IMG/VR virus record: IMGVR_UViG_3300034170_000056
Coordinates: 1 to 26,032 of that record
Reading direction: 5' to 3' (one strand)
DNA: 26,032 bases
DNA from: a virus
Shown here: piece after piece, positions 7,218 to 14,980 of the stretch
How positions within the stretch are numbered: the stretch's first letter is position 1
How the letters are laid out: each line of letters starts with the position of its first letter
The notes under the pieces: model-generated
Told to the model about the DNA's origin: nothing
Databases searched by the model: none
Seen by the model: only the letters and a program-made list of their open reading frames with translations
Translations under genes and position numbers: made by a program

Positions 7218-8816
7218 TCAATTACCGGAGAACGTGAGACCGTCCCAGGGGCAGAACAACTCACCGTGCGGGCCGACCCGCAGCGGCGTGCCGTCGTTGG
7301 GGCAGGCGACGAGTGGTGTGGGCACGGCGGCCAGCGCCTGCTCCTCGTGCAGGATCGAGAGCAGAGCATTCCACCCGCCGCGCCGGGCGCCGTCGGGCGT
7401 GCGGGTCGAGATCGCCAGCAGCGCGGGGAACGGGACGACCGCCAGCGCCCGGATCGCCTCCGGGAAGAGCGTGACCCCATAGGTGATCGTCGGCGCCGGG
7501 ATCGCGGTGGACGCCAGTACGGCCGAGGGCATCAGGTTGATCCCGACCTTGACCTGTGGTGTGGGCACGGAGGTGGAGGCCAGCACCCGGACGACAGCAA
7601 GAGTGACCCCGACGTGCAGCACCGGCACGGGCACGGACGCGGCCGGCGGGGCGATGGCGGCCGGGCTGAGCACGACCTCATTCGAGACGGCGGGCGTCGG
7701 GACCGCGGTCGAGCCAGAAACAGCGACGGCCGGCACGGTGGCCCCGGCGTGCGGGACCGGCGTCGGTACGGCAGCTGTGAGCAGGAGGGCGTTGACCGGA
7801 ACGACGATCATGATCGCCACAGCTGGCACGGGGAAGGTCGTGGCGCCCGCGACCGCCGTGGGGGAGACCCTGACCCCGTTCGCCACGACCGGGGCGGGGA
7901 CGGCGGTCGAGGCCAGCACGGCAGCCACCGCGAACAGAACTGAGGCGTGCGGCACAGGCGTAGGGACGCTCGTGGAGGCCAGGACCGCGGCCGGGCCCAC
8001 GTTCGTCCCGGCGCGCGTCGTCGGCGTCGCCACGGCGGTCGAGCCGGCCACGGCGGTCGCCGAGATGCCCACGGCGGCGTGCGGCGCCGGGGCAGGGACC
8101 GCGGTCGTCGCCTGCACCGCCACGGCGGTGAGCGAGGTGGATGCCCGGGTGGTCGGGGCGGCAACTGCCGTTGTGCAGGACACGGCGGTCGCCGTGATCG
8201 CCGCGTCGGTACCACCGTTGGTGACGACGATGTTGTCGAAGGTGCAGGCGTGAGCAACCGCCGAGTTTCCCGCTCCGATCGAGAGACCGCAGGCACCAGC
8301 CGTGGTGTACGTGGAGTCTGTGATGTCGACATCCCACGTACCTGGCTCTGTCCCTGTCCAGATGCGGGCCTTCAGGCTGTTGCCAACGACACGGAACCGG
8401 AACCCGTAGGTGGTGCTTCCACTGATAGTGAAGGTCTTGGAACCGATCGTCGTCCCGGAGAAACTGACAATCTTGGACACGGCCCATGTGGAACCCGAAG
8501 GCTCCAGCCCCATTGTGTAGCCGTTCTGGACGTCTACGCCGCTCATCTGACCACGTGCGAACACCATCGGGTAAGGCTCGTTGGCGTCGTTGGTGAAGGT
8601 TCCTGTGATCTCGACGTCTACCGGGTTGGTGATGTTCACAGCCCTGGTGGTACGCGCAGCACCCGAATAGCCACCGGCGGTGCCGGAACGCATCCGTCCG
8701 GCATTGGACTGGATGTCCGTTCCACCGCCGGTGCCAGTGCCATTCGTCGTCCAGTTGGAGGTAGACCATGCGTCGCCGTTGGTACCAGTGAACGTGTCGC
8801 TCATCAGCGTGGTCAT
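7218..8816 (-). CDS. Head-module repeat protein: lectin-like N-terminus, twelve 22-residue repeats, C-terminal zinc ribbon
   Basis: The 532-residue protein has three parts. Residues 1-205 are a beta-rich domain of LamG/laminin-like look (MTTLMSDTFTGTNG... to TFDNIVVTN). About 205-470 is a run of roughly twelve units near 22 residues, consensus x-V-x-P-x-A-V-x-A-S-T-A-V-P-T-P-x-x-x-A-G, likely a beta-stacked rod. About 470-532 is a compact C-terminus with GGWNALLSILHEE followed by CPNDG-x11-FCPWDG, a CX2-3D/CX2-3D-like pair that looks like a degenerate zinc ribbon. Small stand-alone proteins resembling this C-terminus occur at the same place in other actinophages (recollection, not searched). 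A head fibre or decoration that could bind carbohydrate is plausible. ATG 8816 has GGAGGAGG upstream. Confidence 0.8.
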   Translation of the reverse strand: MTTLMSDTFTGTNGDAWSTSNWTTNGTGTGGGTDIQSNAGRMRSGTAGGYSGAARTTRAVNITNPVDVEITGTFTNDANEPYPMVFARGQMSGVDVQNGYTMGLEPSGSTWAVSKIVSFSGTTIGSKTFTISGSTTYGFRFRVVGNSLKARIWTGTEPGTWDVDITDSTYTTAGACGLSIGAGNSAVAHACTFDNIVVTNGGTDAAITATAVSCTTAVAAPTTRASTSLTAVAVQATTAVPAPAPHAAVGISATAVAGSTAVATPTTRAGTNVGPAAVLASTSVPTPVPHASVLFAVAAVLASTAVPAPVVANGVRVSPTAVAGATTFPVPAVAIMIVVPVNALLLTAAVPTPVPHAGATVPAVAVSGSTAVPTPAVSNEVVLSPAAIAPPAASVPVPVLHVGVTLAVVRVLASTSVPTPQVKVGINLMPSAVLASTAIPAPTITYGVTLFPEAIRALAVVPFPALLAISTRTPDGARRGGWNALLSILHEEQALAAVPTPLVACPNDGTPLRVGPHGELFCPWDGLTFSGN

Positions 8817-8845
8817 GGCCTACCTCCTCCCGGTTGATGCAGGTG

Positions 8846-9322
8846 TTACGGGGTCAGGTCAACGACGAAGACGCCCGCCGAGTCCCAGGTGATGCTGAGC
8901 GTGCCCGCCGTCGGGGAGTAGTCCGCCCCGAAGTTCACGAGGCAGATCGCGTTGTTCCCGACCAGCGCGTCCGCGTAGAGCAGCGCGCAGCGGGCGGCGG
9001 TGACCGTGACGGTGGCAACGGAGACGTCGCCCATGTCGTAGATCATCGTGCCAGCGGAGGCTGTCAGCGTGGGGCTGGTAGATGTGGCACCGGCCGCCGC
9101 AGCCGAGAGGGCCACACCGCCAGACGCCCAGTTCGTGCCTGAGACCTCGTTGGCGTTGTACGGAGCGACGCCGTATGCGGTGTCGGTGGTGAACGCCGGG
9201 GTGATGGAGTTGGAGAAGAGGGCGAGCTTGTGGGTCGCCAGGGACAGGTCGATGGCGAGCTGGCTCGCATCGAGCACGTCCACGAACGTCGCGGCGAATA
9301 GCCCGGAGGCGGTGACGGCCAT
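8846..9322 (-). CDS. Actinophage structural hypothetical protein (158 aa)
   Basis: The protein starts MAVTASGLFAATFVDVLDASQLAIDL and is Ala/Thr/Ser-rich with many predicted beta strands. It contains an FTTDTAYG-like segment near residue 45, where the N-terminal domain ends, and NAICLVNFG near residue 126. Proteins of this type are common in Streptomyces and related phages next to capsid or tail genes and are thought to be virion components, but I know no proven role. The ATG at 9322 follows the upstream stop by one base. The next gene is the repeat-fibre protein, so a shared surface structure is possible. Confidence 0.75.
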   Translation of the reverse strand: MAVTASGLFAATFVDVLDASQLAIDLSLATHKLALFSNSITPAFTTDTAYGVAPYNANEVSGTNWASGGVALSAAAAGATSTSPTLTASAGTMIYDMGDVSVATVTVTAARCALLYADALVGNNAICLVNFGADYSPTAGTLSITWDSAGVFVVDLTP

Positions 9323-9323
9323 G

Positions 9324-9584
9324 TCAGTTGATCTCCTTCACCTTGGCCGAAGCGGTGATCGGCGCCGGGGTGATGGCCCCGTCGACCGGTCCGGGTCGGG
9401 TGTTGCGCAGCCTCTCGCGGACCGCGCGCAGATCCTCGGCCGCCGCGCGGCGGTTCTCCTTCGCGGCGGGGTCGTCCAGGTCCGCGAGGTGCAGCTCGTG
9501 CGCGCCCTCGTACATCTCCTGCGCCTCGGCCTCGGCCAGGGCAGCGGCCATCTCCGACCGCAACTGCTCGACTCTGCTGGTCAT
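9324..9584 (-). CDS. Small coiled-coil protein in head module (86 aa)
   Basis: The protein begins MTSRVEQLRSEMAAALAEAEAQEMYEG and is mostly charged helix (residues 1-65), with heptad-like Leu/Ala spacing and an acidic bias, then a Pro/Thr-rich tail. Function unknown. A scaffolding or head-accessory role would fit its position between capsid and connector genes, but a scaffold normally lies before the capsid gene. The start is secure: ATG 9584 with GGAGGAGGAACGC upstream. It lies 12 bases after the previous gene and ends 1 base before the next start. Confidence 0.78.
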   Translation of the reverse strand: MTSRVEQLRSEMAAALAEAEAQEMYEGAHELHLADLDDPAAKENRRAAAEDLRAVRERLRNTRPGPVDGAITPAPITASAKVKEIN

Positions 9585-9596
9585 GCGTTCCTCCTC

Positions 9597-9800
9597 CTAG
9601 CCGTTGCTCATGGCGAGACGCACCTTGGCGGCGCTCGCGTTGATGTTGACGTCGACCCGGCCCGAGCGGTGCTCGGTCGTGTCGTTGCCCGCCTCGTCCC
9701 GAGTGGTGCGGGTGTAGTGCTGGCCGTCGAAGCCGATCGACTGCACCTTGCAGCCGAAGCAGCCGTCGACCGGCGCGGGGTGCGTCTCTCGGTGCTTCAC
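9597..9800 (-). CDS. Small CxxC protein, conserved actinophage hypothetical (67 aa)
   Basis: The protein starts at GTG 9800 (MKHRETHPAPVDGCFGC), with GAGGAGG five bases upstream. An in-frame GTG at 9884 would add 28 residues encoded by a large hairpin and has no ribosome site. Residues 14-17 hold CFGC, preceded by two His (residues 3 and 7), which could bind a metal. The remainder is polar, with an RTTRDEAGNDTTEHRSGR segment. Similar PVDGCFGCK proteins are familiar from the head regions of actinophages. Function unknown. Confidence 0.8.
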   Translation of the reverse strand: MKHRETHPAPVDGCFGCKVQSIGFDGQHYTRTTRDEAGNDTTEHRSGRVDVNINASAAKVRLAMSNG

Positions 9801-9828
9801 GGGTCCTCCTCGGGTTCTGCCTGACGGT

Positions 9829-9885
9829 GGTGGCGGGCCGGTCGGCCGCGTCTCGGTGCTCTGCTGCACCAACCGGCCCGCCACC
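9829..9885 (-). other. Large stem-loop between two head-module genes
   Basis: GGTGGCGGGCCGGTCGG (9829-9845) pairs with CCAACCGGCCCGCCACC (9869-9885): a 17-base stem with 16 Watson-Crick pairs and one mismatch that becomes a G-U wobble in the minus-strand RNA, with a 23-base loop. It sits between the stop at 9891 and the start at 9800, leaving the GAGGAGG ribosome site free. There is no T tract, so attenuation or RNA processing is more likely than simple termination. Confidence 0.55.
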
Positions 9886-9890
9886 TGCTG

Positions 9891-10160
9891 CTACCGGCTG
9901 GACCGCTGGGCGGACCGGGCGGACGCCGGGCCCACCGGCCCCTCGCCGGCCTCCTTCGAGCCGCCCTGGACCGGACCGGGCTGCTCGTCGTCGAGTCGGA
10001 AGTCGTGCTCGGCCGTGTCCTCCGCCGTGACCTGCGTCCGGACCGGGCGGTCGCCGTGCTCCAGCTCGGCCTGGGCCGAGGACGGGTGGTCGGGGACGTC
10101 GGGGTCGGCGTAGGTCACGAAGCTGACCCCGCCGACGCCCTCCTTGCGGATCTTCGGCAT
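9891..10160 (-). CDS. Acidic small hypothetical protein (89 aa)
   Basis: The protein starts MPKIRKEGVGGVSFVTYADPDVPDHP. Residues 1-18 look like a short beta unit. The rest is acidic and low in complexity (AEDTAEHDFRLDDEQPGP, then Gly/Ser/Ala/Pro), probably disordered. ATG 10160 has GAGGAGGCAGCA upstream, a good ribosome site, so expression is likely. Function unknown. Place and acidity would suit a minor head protein. Confidence 0.72.
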   Translation of the reverse strand: MPKIRKEGVGGVSFVTYADPDVPDHPSSAQAELEHGDRPVRTQVTAEDTAEHDFRLDDEQPGPVQGGSKEAGEGPVGPASARSAQRSSR

Positions 10161-10170
10161 TGCTGCCTCC

Positions 10171-10308
10171 TCAGGCTGCTGCGTTCAGGGCGTCGGCCAC
10201 GAGACTGGCGTAGTCCGTGCTGGTGCACTCGCAGATCGCCAGGCTGTCGCTACGGCGGATGACCCAAGCCCGCCCGGTTGAGTCGTGGACGTAGAAGTAG
10301 GGATCCAC
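10171..10308 (-). CDS. Very small head-module protein (45 aa)
   Basis: The frame starts at GTG 10308, one base after the upstream stop, and gives MDPYFYVHDSTGRAWVIRR, then two Cys (ICEC at about 26-29) and a C-terminal helix. Codon use is like the neighbours, and the frame fills a gap of 149 bases with no other coding solution that looks like a protein. Similar small proteins of this type are common in actinophages. Function unknown. The ribosome site is weak, so translation is probably coupled to the upstream gene. Confidence 0.65.
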   Translation of the reverse strand: MDPYFYVHDSTGRAWVIRRSDSLAICECTSTDYASLVADALNAAA

Positions 10309-10309
10309 G

Positions 10310-10774
10310 TCATGCCGCCGCGACGGCCGCGCCGTCGTCGTAGGGGTAGTAGGTCAGCGACCACTTCACCGAGCCGGTGTTCGTGGCCGAGGTGATGAGT
10401 TCGATCGTGCCGATCGGGCAGAGGAACCCGACGGCTCCGGGGATCTCACCAGCGCCCGCGCTCTGCACGTTCAGCGTCCCGCCAAGAGTCAGCGGGAGAG
10501 TGACCAGCGAGCCGATCTCCTTCGAGGCGACGGCTGCCACGGAGGCCAGGACGACGTCCGTGCCCGTGGTCGGGTTGGTGGTGACGGACAGGTTCGTCGC
10601 GGTGGCAGAACCCGCAACGGTGAACTCGCCGACCAGAGAGGTGACGACCACCCGGCCGCCGGTGATGGTGAAGATGGCCGCCTGCGCAGTGGCCGGAAGA
10701 ACCGCAGTTGCGCGGTCGACCTTGACGCCGAGAGTGATGGCGCGAATCTGGCTGCCCTGAATGAGGACGCTCAT
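10310..10774 (-). CDS. Probable capsid-associated (decoration) protein (154 aa)
   Basis: The protein starts MSVLIQGSQIRAITLGVKVDR and is rich in Thr, Val, Ala and Gly with many short strands, a beta-sandwich look. It contains LPLTLGGTLNVQSAGAGE near residues 93-110 and ends in YYPYDDGAAVAAA. It lies 16 bases downstream of another beta-rich protein, and both follow the capsid gene after an attenuator-like hairpin. A head decoration or capsid-stabilising role is inferred from position and composition only. ATG 10774 has GAGAGG upstream. Confidence 0.68.
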   Translation of the reverse strand: MSVLIQGSQIRAITLGVKVDRATAVLPATAQAAIFTITGGRVVVTSLVGEFTVAGSATATNLSVTTNPTTGTDVVLASVAAVASKEIGSLVTLPLTLGGTLNVQSAGAGEIPGAVGFLCPIGTIELITSATNTGSVKWSLTYYPYDDGAAVAAA

Positions 10775-10790
10775 GGTATGTCGTCCTCTC

Positions 10791-11213
10791 TCAGACCAGG
10801 GCCGGAAGGTTGGCGGGGCCGCGCTGCGTCTGGAGATCGTGCGCGATGGCGACGACCGTCCCGGCGCCGGTGCTGGCGACCTTGAGCTTGTAGTACCCGT
10901 CCGACAGCTCGGCACCGGTGACGGTGAAGACCGCGCAGTCGTTGTTCGACGCACCGGAGAGGACGACGGTCGAGGCCGTCGCCTGGGTCACCTTCGTCCA
11001 GACACCGCCCACGCCGCTGCCCTTGTAGAACTGGGTCACGGTGGCGAGCGCCTGCGTGGTGGTGCCGTTGTTCTCGGAGAGGGTGAACGTGTCACCGGCG
11101 TCCAGGTAGCAGACGAACGTGACGGCCTGCGCACCGGCGGCGCGCATGTCCACGAGCACGTCGTCGGCCACGGCCACGACGTTCAGAATGCGCCCGAGGG
11201 CTTCCATTCCCAT
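10791..11213 (-). CDS. Probable capsid-associated beta-rich protein (140 aa)
   Basis: The first gene after the capsid. I start it at ATG 11213 (MGMEALGRILNVVAVADDV), with AAGGAAGG nine bases upstream. The longer frame from 11258 would run through the hairpin. It has an Asp/Val-rich N-terminal part, then strands with FVCYLDAGDTFTLSE near 34-48 and a YYKLKVAS strand near 111-118, and ends in GPANLPALV. Function not known. Position suggests a head decoration or minor head protein made in large amounts with the capsid. Confidence 0.7.
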   Translation of the reverse strand: MGMEALGRILNVVAVADDVLVDMRAAGAQAVTFVCYLDAGDTFTLSENNGTTTQALATVTQFYKGSGVGGVWTKVTQATASTVVLSGASNNDCAVFTVTGAELSDGYYKLKVASTGAGTVVAIAHDLQTQRGPANLPALV

Positions 11214-11258
11214 GGTGTTGTGCCTTCCTTGTGGGGGCTTATTGCCACTTCGGAGCAA

Positions 11259-11290
11259 GGCCGGAGAGGGGTTTCAATGCCTCTCCGGCC
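11259..11290 (-). terminator. Hairpin after the capsid gene (attenuator)
   Basis: GGCCGGAGAGG (11259-11269) and CCTCTCCGGCC (11280-11290) form a perfect 11-base stem with a 10-base loop, eight bases past the capsid stop. On the minus strand only TTG follows, so termination would be partial. Its position fits a device that limits read-through from the highly expressed capsid gene. Confidence 0.6.
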
Positions 11291-11297
11291 CGGCGCA

Positions 11298-12659
11298 TCA
11301 GCGGGCGGCGATCTTGACGAACGGGGAGAGCGTGGCGGTCGCACCGTTGGCCGGGGTGATGGCCGACTTCAGCCACGGCTGGCCGTCGACCCGGCTCACG
11401 ATCCGGTACGCGGTCTTGTCGGCCGCGAACTTGTAGTGCGGGCTGGAGCTGGCCTGCATGGTCATCCGGTCACCGATGAGGTAGTAGCCGAAGTCCACGA
11501 AGTTCAGGTCACCAGCCGCACCGAGCTGGCTGGCCTTCTCGTCGAAGATGACCGGCCGACCGAGGATGGTCATGGGCGGGCCATCCGCGCCGTTGTTCAG
11601 CCACACGGCCGAACCACCGGTACCGACGCTCAGTGCCATGGTCGCCAGCTCCGGGAAGGTGTCCGGCGAGGCAACCCAGACGGCACGGGCCAGGCTGGAC
11701 GGAAGCATCCGGGCGTACATCTTCGCGACGTTCTCCCACAGGATCGTGGCTGCCGCCTGCCCCGCCTCCTTGGCAACGGAGACCGCCGCCGTGTTGCCCG
11801 CGTTCAGGTAGCCCAGCGGCTCGCCGACGCCCGTGCCCGAGGTGAAGGCCAGGTCCTCGTACCACGCCATGGCCTCCGGGAAGGTCTGGTCGAGGTACGC
11901 TCCGAACGCCGGTGCGTCGGCGATCAGCTCGTTCGGGGCCTCGGCGTAGCCGGTCAGCTTCTTGGCCTCCAGCACGACGCGGCCGAACGCCGACTGGCTC
12001 TCGGTCAGGCTCGCGCCCTCCTCGGTCCAGTAGCAGACGATGCCGCCGAAGACGGAGCCGCTGTTCGTGGTGGAGTCCACCATCGGGATCGGCACGCGCA
12101 GGCTGGACATCGGGATCGTCCGGGCACGGGAGCGCACGACGGCCGACTGCAGCGAGACGGTCAGCAGCTCGGACCGGATCTCCTCGGGCACGAGGAACCC
12201 GCCGTCGGCGGGGACCGTGGAGCCGAAGGAGTTCTTGATCTGGCTGGCCTTGCTCTGGCGGGCGAGGATGTCCTCGGAGTTCGGCAGCGCGGCGGCGTGG
12301 TGCCAGATCGACTGGAAGAAGTCGGCCGTGCCGTTGTAGAGGTGGTCGACCTTCGCGCCCGGGGCCATCTTGTTGTAGAGCGCGTTCTTCATCGACCGCT
12401 TACCGAACGCCTGGTCCGGGCCGACGTTCGCGTTGCGCGCCACGTTCTTGTGGTCGGTGCCCAGCATCTCGGCCAGCACGACCTGCGACTGCTCACGGAT
12501 CTGCGCCGAGATGTCGGTGTCCTTGTCCCGCATGGCGGTGACGTAGTTCTTGATGAAGTCGCCGATCTGACCGTTCTTGATCAGACCCGCGACCTTCGTC
12601 TGGTCACTGAGCATCTCCTCCAGCTCCTGCGGAGCCGTGGGGAAAACGGTGGGGCTCAT
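11298..12659 (-). CDS. Major capsid protein (HK97 fold)
   Basis: The 453-residue protein has a long charged helical N-terminal part (residues 1-135: TAPQELEEMLSDQTK onward), probably an internal scaffolding (delta) domain. The capsid fold follows, beginning near GGFLVPEEIRSELL (about 153-166). Family patterns include VPIPMVD, the E-loop region near FGGIVCYWTEEGASL, and a C-terminal A/P-domain with GRPVIFDEKASQL and FVDFGYYLIGDR. No separate scaffold gene is visible, which supports an N-terminal scaffold removed by the protease encoded just upstream. ATG 12659 overlaps the protease stop by four bases (ATGA). Confidence 0.93.
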   Translation of the reverse strand: MSPTVFPTAPQELEEMLSDQTKVAGLIKNGQIGDFIKNYVTAMRDKDTDISAQIREQSQVVLAEMLGTDHKNVARNANVGPDQAFGKRSMKNALYNKMAPGAKVDHLYNGTADFFQSIWHHAAALPNSEDILARQSKASQIKNSFGSTVPADGGFLVPEEIRSELLTVSLQSAVVRSRARTIPMSSLRVPIPMVDSTTNSGSVFGGIVCYWTEEGASLTESQSAFGRVVLEAKKLTGYAEAPNELIADAPAFGAYLDQTFPEAMAWYEDLAFTSGTGVGEPLGYLNAGNTAAVSVAKEAGQAAATILWENVAKMYARMLPSSLARAVWVASPDTFPELATMALSVGTGGSAVWLNNGADGPPMTILGRPVIFDEKASQLGAAGDLNFVDFGYYLIGDRMTMQASSSPHYKFAADKTAYRIVSRVDGQPWLKSAITPANGATATLSPFVKIAAR

Positions 12660-13453
12660 CGAAACGCCTCCTTCAGGGCTTCGAGAAGTGCAGCGGAGAC
12701 GAGGTCAGGGTTGTCCTCGTCGGCGGTCGGTGCGGAGTCCTCGGTCTTGGCGACCGCGGGCTGTGGGGGAGGCGGGGCGTCGTCGCGGCCGGGGTGATTG
12801 AAGATGCTCAGGTCCCACGAGGCGGCGTTGGCGTTGGCCTTGTTCGAGGCGGCGTCCTCCGAGGTGGAGTCCAGCTCGTCGATCAGGCCAGCGGACTTGG
12901 CCTCCTCTGCGGAGTACCACGACTCTGCGCGCATGGCCTCACGCCAGAAGTCGATGGAACCGCCAGCGCGCTCGGAGTAGATCGAGGCGATGTTGTCGGA
13001 CATCTTGTCCAACTTGTCGGCCAGGTCCCGCATGTCCACCGAGTTCCCGATGCATAGTCCGCTGGCATCGTGGATCATCAGCGTGGAGTTCTTGCAGGCG
13101 ATCCGCTTCTTCCCCGCCTGCGCGATGAACGAGGCAGCGCTCGCGGCCAGCCCGTCCACGATCGTGGTCACCGTGGCAGAGTGATTCTTGAGGGCGTTGT
13201 AGATGGTGATGCCGTCGTAGACCTCACCGCCCGGCGAGTTCAGGTGCACGTCGATCGTCTTCACGGACGAGTCGAGGGCGTTCAGGTCGCGGACGAAGTC
13301 AGCGGCAGTCACGCCCCAGTAACCGATCTCGTCGTAGATGTAGACGCTGGCCGCAGTCTTGTCGCTGGCCTTGTTCTCGATGCGGTACCAGTCGTTGCGT
13401 CCCTGCTGCAACTTGGCGACGGGCCGGGCCATCTTAAGCAGCTTCGGATTCAT
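12656..13453 (-). CDS. Head maturation protease (ClpP / S14-like)
   Basis: The 265-residue protein cleaves the scaffold part of the capsid protein during prohead maturation. Seen: HLNSPGGEVYDGITIYNAL at 70-88 (ClpP SPGG strand), the nucleophile region DGLAASAASFIA with Ser105 in the AAS position, and MIHDASG with His128. The SAEEAKSAGLID segment further on is the usual end of the fold. The last 60 residues are Pro/Ala/Asp-rich, perhaps a capsid-targeting tail. I chose ATG 13453 because AGGAGG lies five bases upstream. This overlaps the portal gene by 20 bases. Position between portal and capsid is standard. Confidence 0.92.
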   Translation of the reverse strand: MNPKLLKMARPVAKLQQGRNDWYRIENKASDKTAASVYIYDEIGYWGVTAADFVRDLNALDSSVKTIDVHLNSPGGEVYDGITIYNALKNHSATVTTIVDGLAASAASFIAQAGKKRIACKNSTLMIHDASGLCIGNSVDMRDLADKLDKMSDNIASIYSERAGGSIDFWREAMRAESWYSAEEAKSAGLIDELDSTSEDAASNKANANAASWDLSIFNHPGRDDAPPPPQPAVAKTEDSAPTADEDNPDLVSAALLEALKEAFR

Positions 13454-14681
13454 TGGGTCCTCCTCCCGTCGTCATTGCAGCGGACATCGCCGCGCTGGTC
13501 ATCTGCATGGGCGGCAGCTCGCAGATCGCAGCCGCGTCGTCCGGGTGAACGCCAGCGTCGATGAGCGTCTTGAAGGCGTTGGCCTTGGTGGTCAGCTCCG
13601 CGGACTCGGCTGCCTCGTCCTCGGGCACGACCGACTCGTAGTCGAACTCCACGGCTGAGGATGTGGAGCCGAACAGCGGCAGGTAGATCCGGTTGAGCAC
13701 ACCCCGGTAGCGGTTCAGCCGACCTTCTAGGTGGTAGCGGGCGAACACCAGCTCCGCTGCCTCAGCGGAAGCGCGGTTCACATCCTCGGTCATACCAAGC
13801 ATCGTCTTACTGATGCCGTACGCCTCGCGGATGACGTCGCGACCGACGTTCAGCATCTCGACGAACTGCATGTCTTTCTGGCCCACGCTGTTCTGGACCC
13901 ACTTCATCCCGTTCTCCAGGATGCCGACCCGGTGCGCAGCCTGGACGCCCTTGTGCTGCTCTCCCCACTGCATCTGGAGACGGCGGAACTCTGGGTCGCT
14001 GATCGAGGAGGGAACTTCGATCACACCGCCAGGCTCAGCCGAGTTACGGAAGAAGTTCCTGTTCCACGCCTGGCTCAAGGCGATGGACTCCACCGTGGAT
14101 AGGATCGACATGATGGGCGAGAGGCCACGGTACGGGTCACGGGGGTGCGGGTACTTGATCTGGATGACCTCGTCGTTGCGGAGCGGGATCTTCTCGCCCT
14201 CTGGGCCGGTGTAGACCCAGCCAAGCAGGAAGTCCTTGCCGCCGGGCACCGGGCTCATCCGGTCAGGGCGCGCCGGCCACAGTTCGGCCGGAAGAGACGT
14301 CCCCTCGAAGTAGGCCACGAGGACGAACGCCTCACCGCACAGCTCCAGGTGCTGCGTCCCGGTCTCGACCAGCATCTGCTGGGAGAAGAACGGGTTCGGC
14401 TCGTTCCACAGGCGCAGTGCCGCGTGCTGCTCCACCATGCGCCGGGGCTGGTGCGGGTCCATGCGCGGGCCCATCTTGCGGAACAGGTTCCAGTCGGCGT
14501 TGGACACTGACTCGGAGAGCCGGTGCACGATCTGATAGATCGTCCCGTTCTCCTCCATCATCTGGAGCTGCCTACCGAGGTTCGCCGGAGATGCGGAGAA
14601 CAGGCCCATACCCAACCGAGACGGCGGGGAACCGATGGTGACGGGCGCGGAGTTGACCGGACGGCCATTGCTGACGATCAC
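13434..14681 (-). CDS. Portal protein (HK97 family)
   Basis: The 415-residue protein forms the dodecameric DNA channel at the capsid vertex. Recognised features: the N-terminal wing with YQIVHRLSESVSNADWNLF (about 49-67), an LCGEAFV strand near 113-119, the family segment EVIQIKYPHPRDPYRGLSP (about 173-191), AWNRNFFRNSAEPGGVIE (about 207-224), and the clip/stem helix region MLGMTEDVNRASAEAAE (about 298-314). The end is acidic and Ala-rich. GTG 14681 overlaps the preceding stop (GTGA) and has GGGAGG about ten bases upstream. It lies between terminase and protease genes, as expected. Confidence 0.92.
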   Translation of the reverse strand: MIVSNGRPVNSAPVTIGSPPSRLGMGLFSASPANLGRQLQMMEENGTIYQIVHRLSESVSNADWNLFRKMGPRMDPHQPRRMVEQHAALRLWNEPNPFFSQQMLVETGTQHLELCGEAFVLVAYFEGTSLPAELWPARPDRMSPVPGGKDFLLGWVYTGPEGEKIPLRNDEVIQIKYPHPRDPYRGLSPIMSILSTVESIALSQAWNRNFFRNSAEPGGVIEVPSSISDPEFRRLQMQWGEQHKGVQAAHRVGILENGMKWVQNSVGQKDMQFVEMLNVGRDVIREAYGISKTMLGMTEDVNRASAEAAELVFARYHLEGRLNRYRGVLNRIYLPLFGSTSSAVEFDYESVVPEDEAAESAELTTKANAFKTLIDAGVHPDDAAAICELPPMQMTSAAMSAAMTTGGGPNESEAA

Positions 14682-14980
14682 GTCTGCTTACCTCCCGTCC
14701 GCTGCATGTAGTTGACCTCTGAGCGAATCAGGTACAGCTCCCCGTCGACCGGGACGTTCGCCTCTCGACCGAGCTGCTTGGCTTCGACGAGACGGATCAC
14801 CTTGCGGTCGTGTCCAAGCATGATGCCCTCGAACGCTTCCCCGTTCTTGAGCGTGATGACCAGTCGCTCCTTGACGAGGTTGAGGAAGATGCGGGTATCG
14901 AGCCACCATAGGCCGCCGAGTATGAGGAAGGCCATGGCCAGACCGGAGGTGACTAGGGCGAAGGTCTCCATCACGGTCAC
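14678..14980 (-). CDS. Small membrane protein with Sm-like domain (100 aa)
   Basis: It has one N-terminal membrane helix (about residues 6-25, ALVTSGLAMAFLILGGLWWL), then a soluble domain from about 35 reading RLVITLKNGEAFEGIMLG and PVDGELYLIRSEVNYMQR. The V-x-L-x-N-G-x-x-F-x-G-x-hydrophobic pattern is that of a small Sm-like beta barrel. Comparable proteins occur beside portal genes in many actinophages. Function unknown: RNA binding, or a membrane-linked packaging or entry role, can only be guessed. The start is uncertain. GTG 14980 gives the GTGA overlap with terL. GTG 14986 and ATG 14971 are alternatives. Confidence 0.78.
   Translation of the reverse strand: MTVMETFALVTSGLAMAFLILGGLWWLDTRIFLNLVKERLVITLKNGEAFEGIMLGHDRKVIRLVEAKQLGREANVPVDGELYLIRSEVNYMQRTGGKQT

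Noticed and set aside
7191-7221. Full sigma-70-type promoter at TTGACA (7221-7216)
   Set aside because: The -35 is perfect but no acceptable -10 lies at 16-18 bases, so it is reported only as part of a regulatory region.
7483-8837. Repetitive plus-strand frames and 66-base periodicity, considered as a CRISPR-like or tandem DNA array
   Set aside because: The periodicity follows the 22-residue protein repeats on the minus strand. Units are diverged and there are no unique spacers.
10761-12797. 678-codon plus-strand open frame opposite capsid and protease genes
   Set aside because: It is antisense to clear head genes, Arg/Gly/Val/His-rich with no fold pattern, and is expected from high third-position GC on the other strand.
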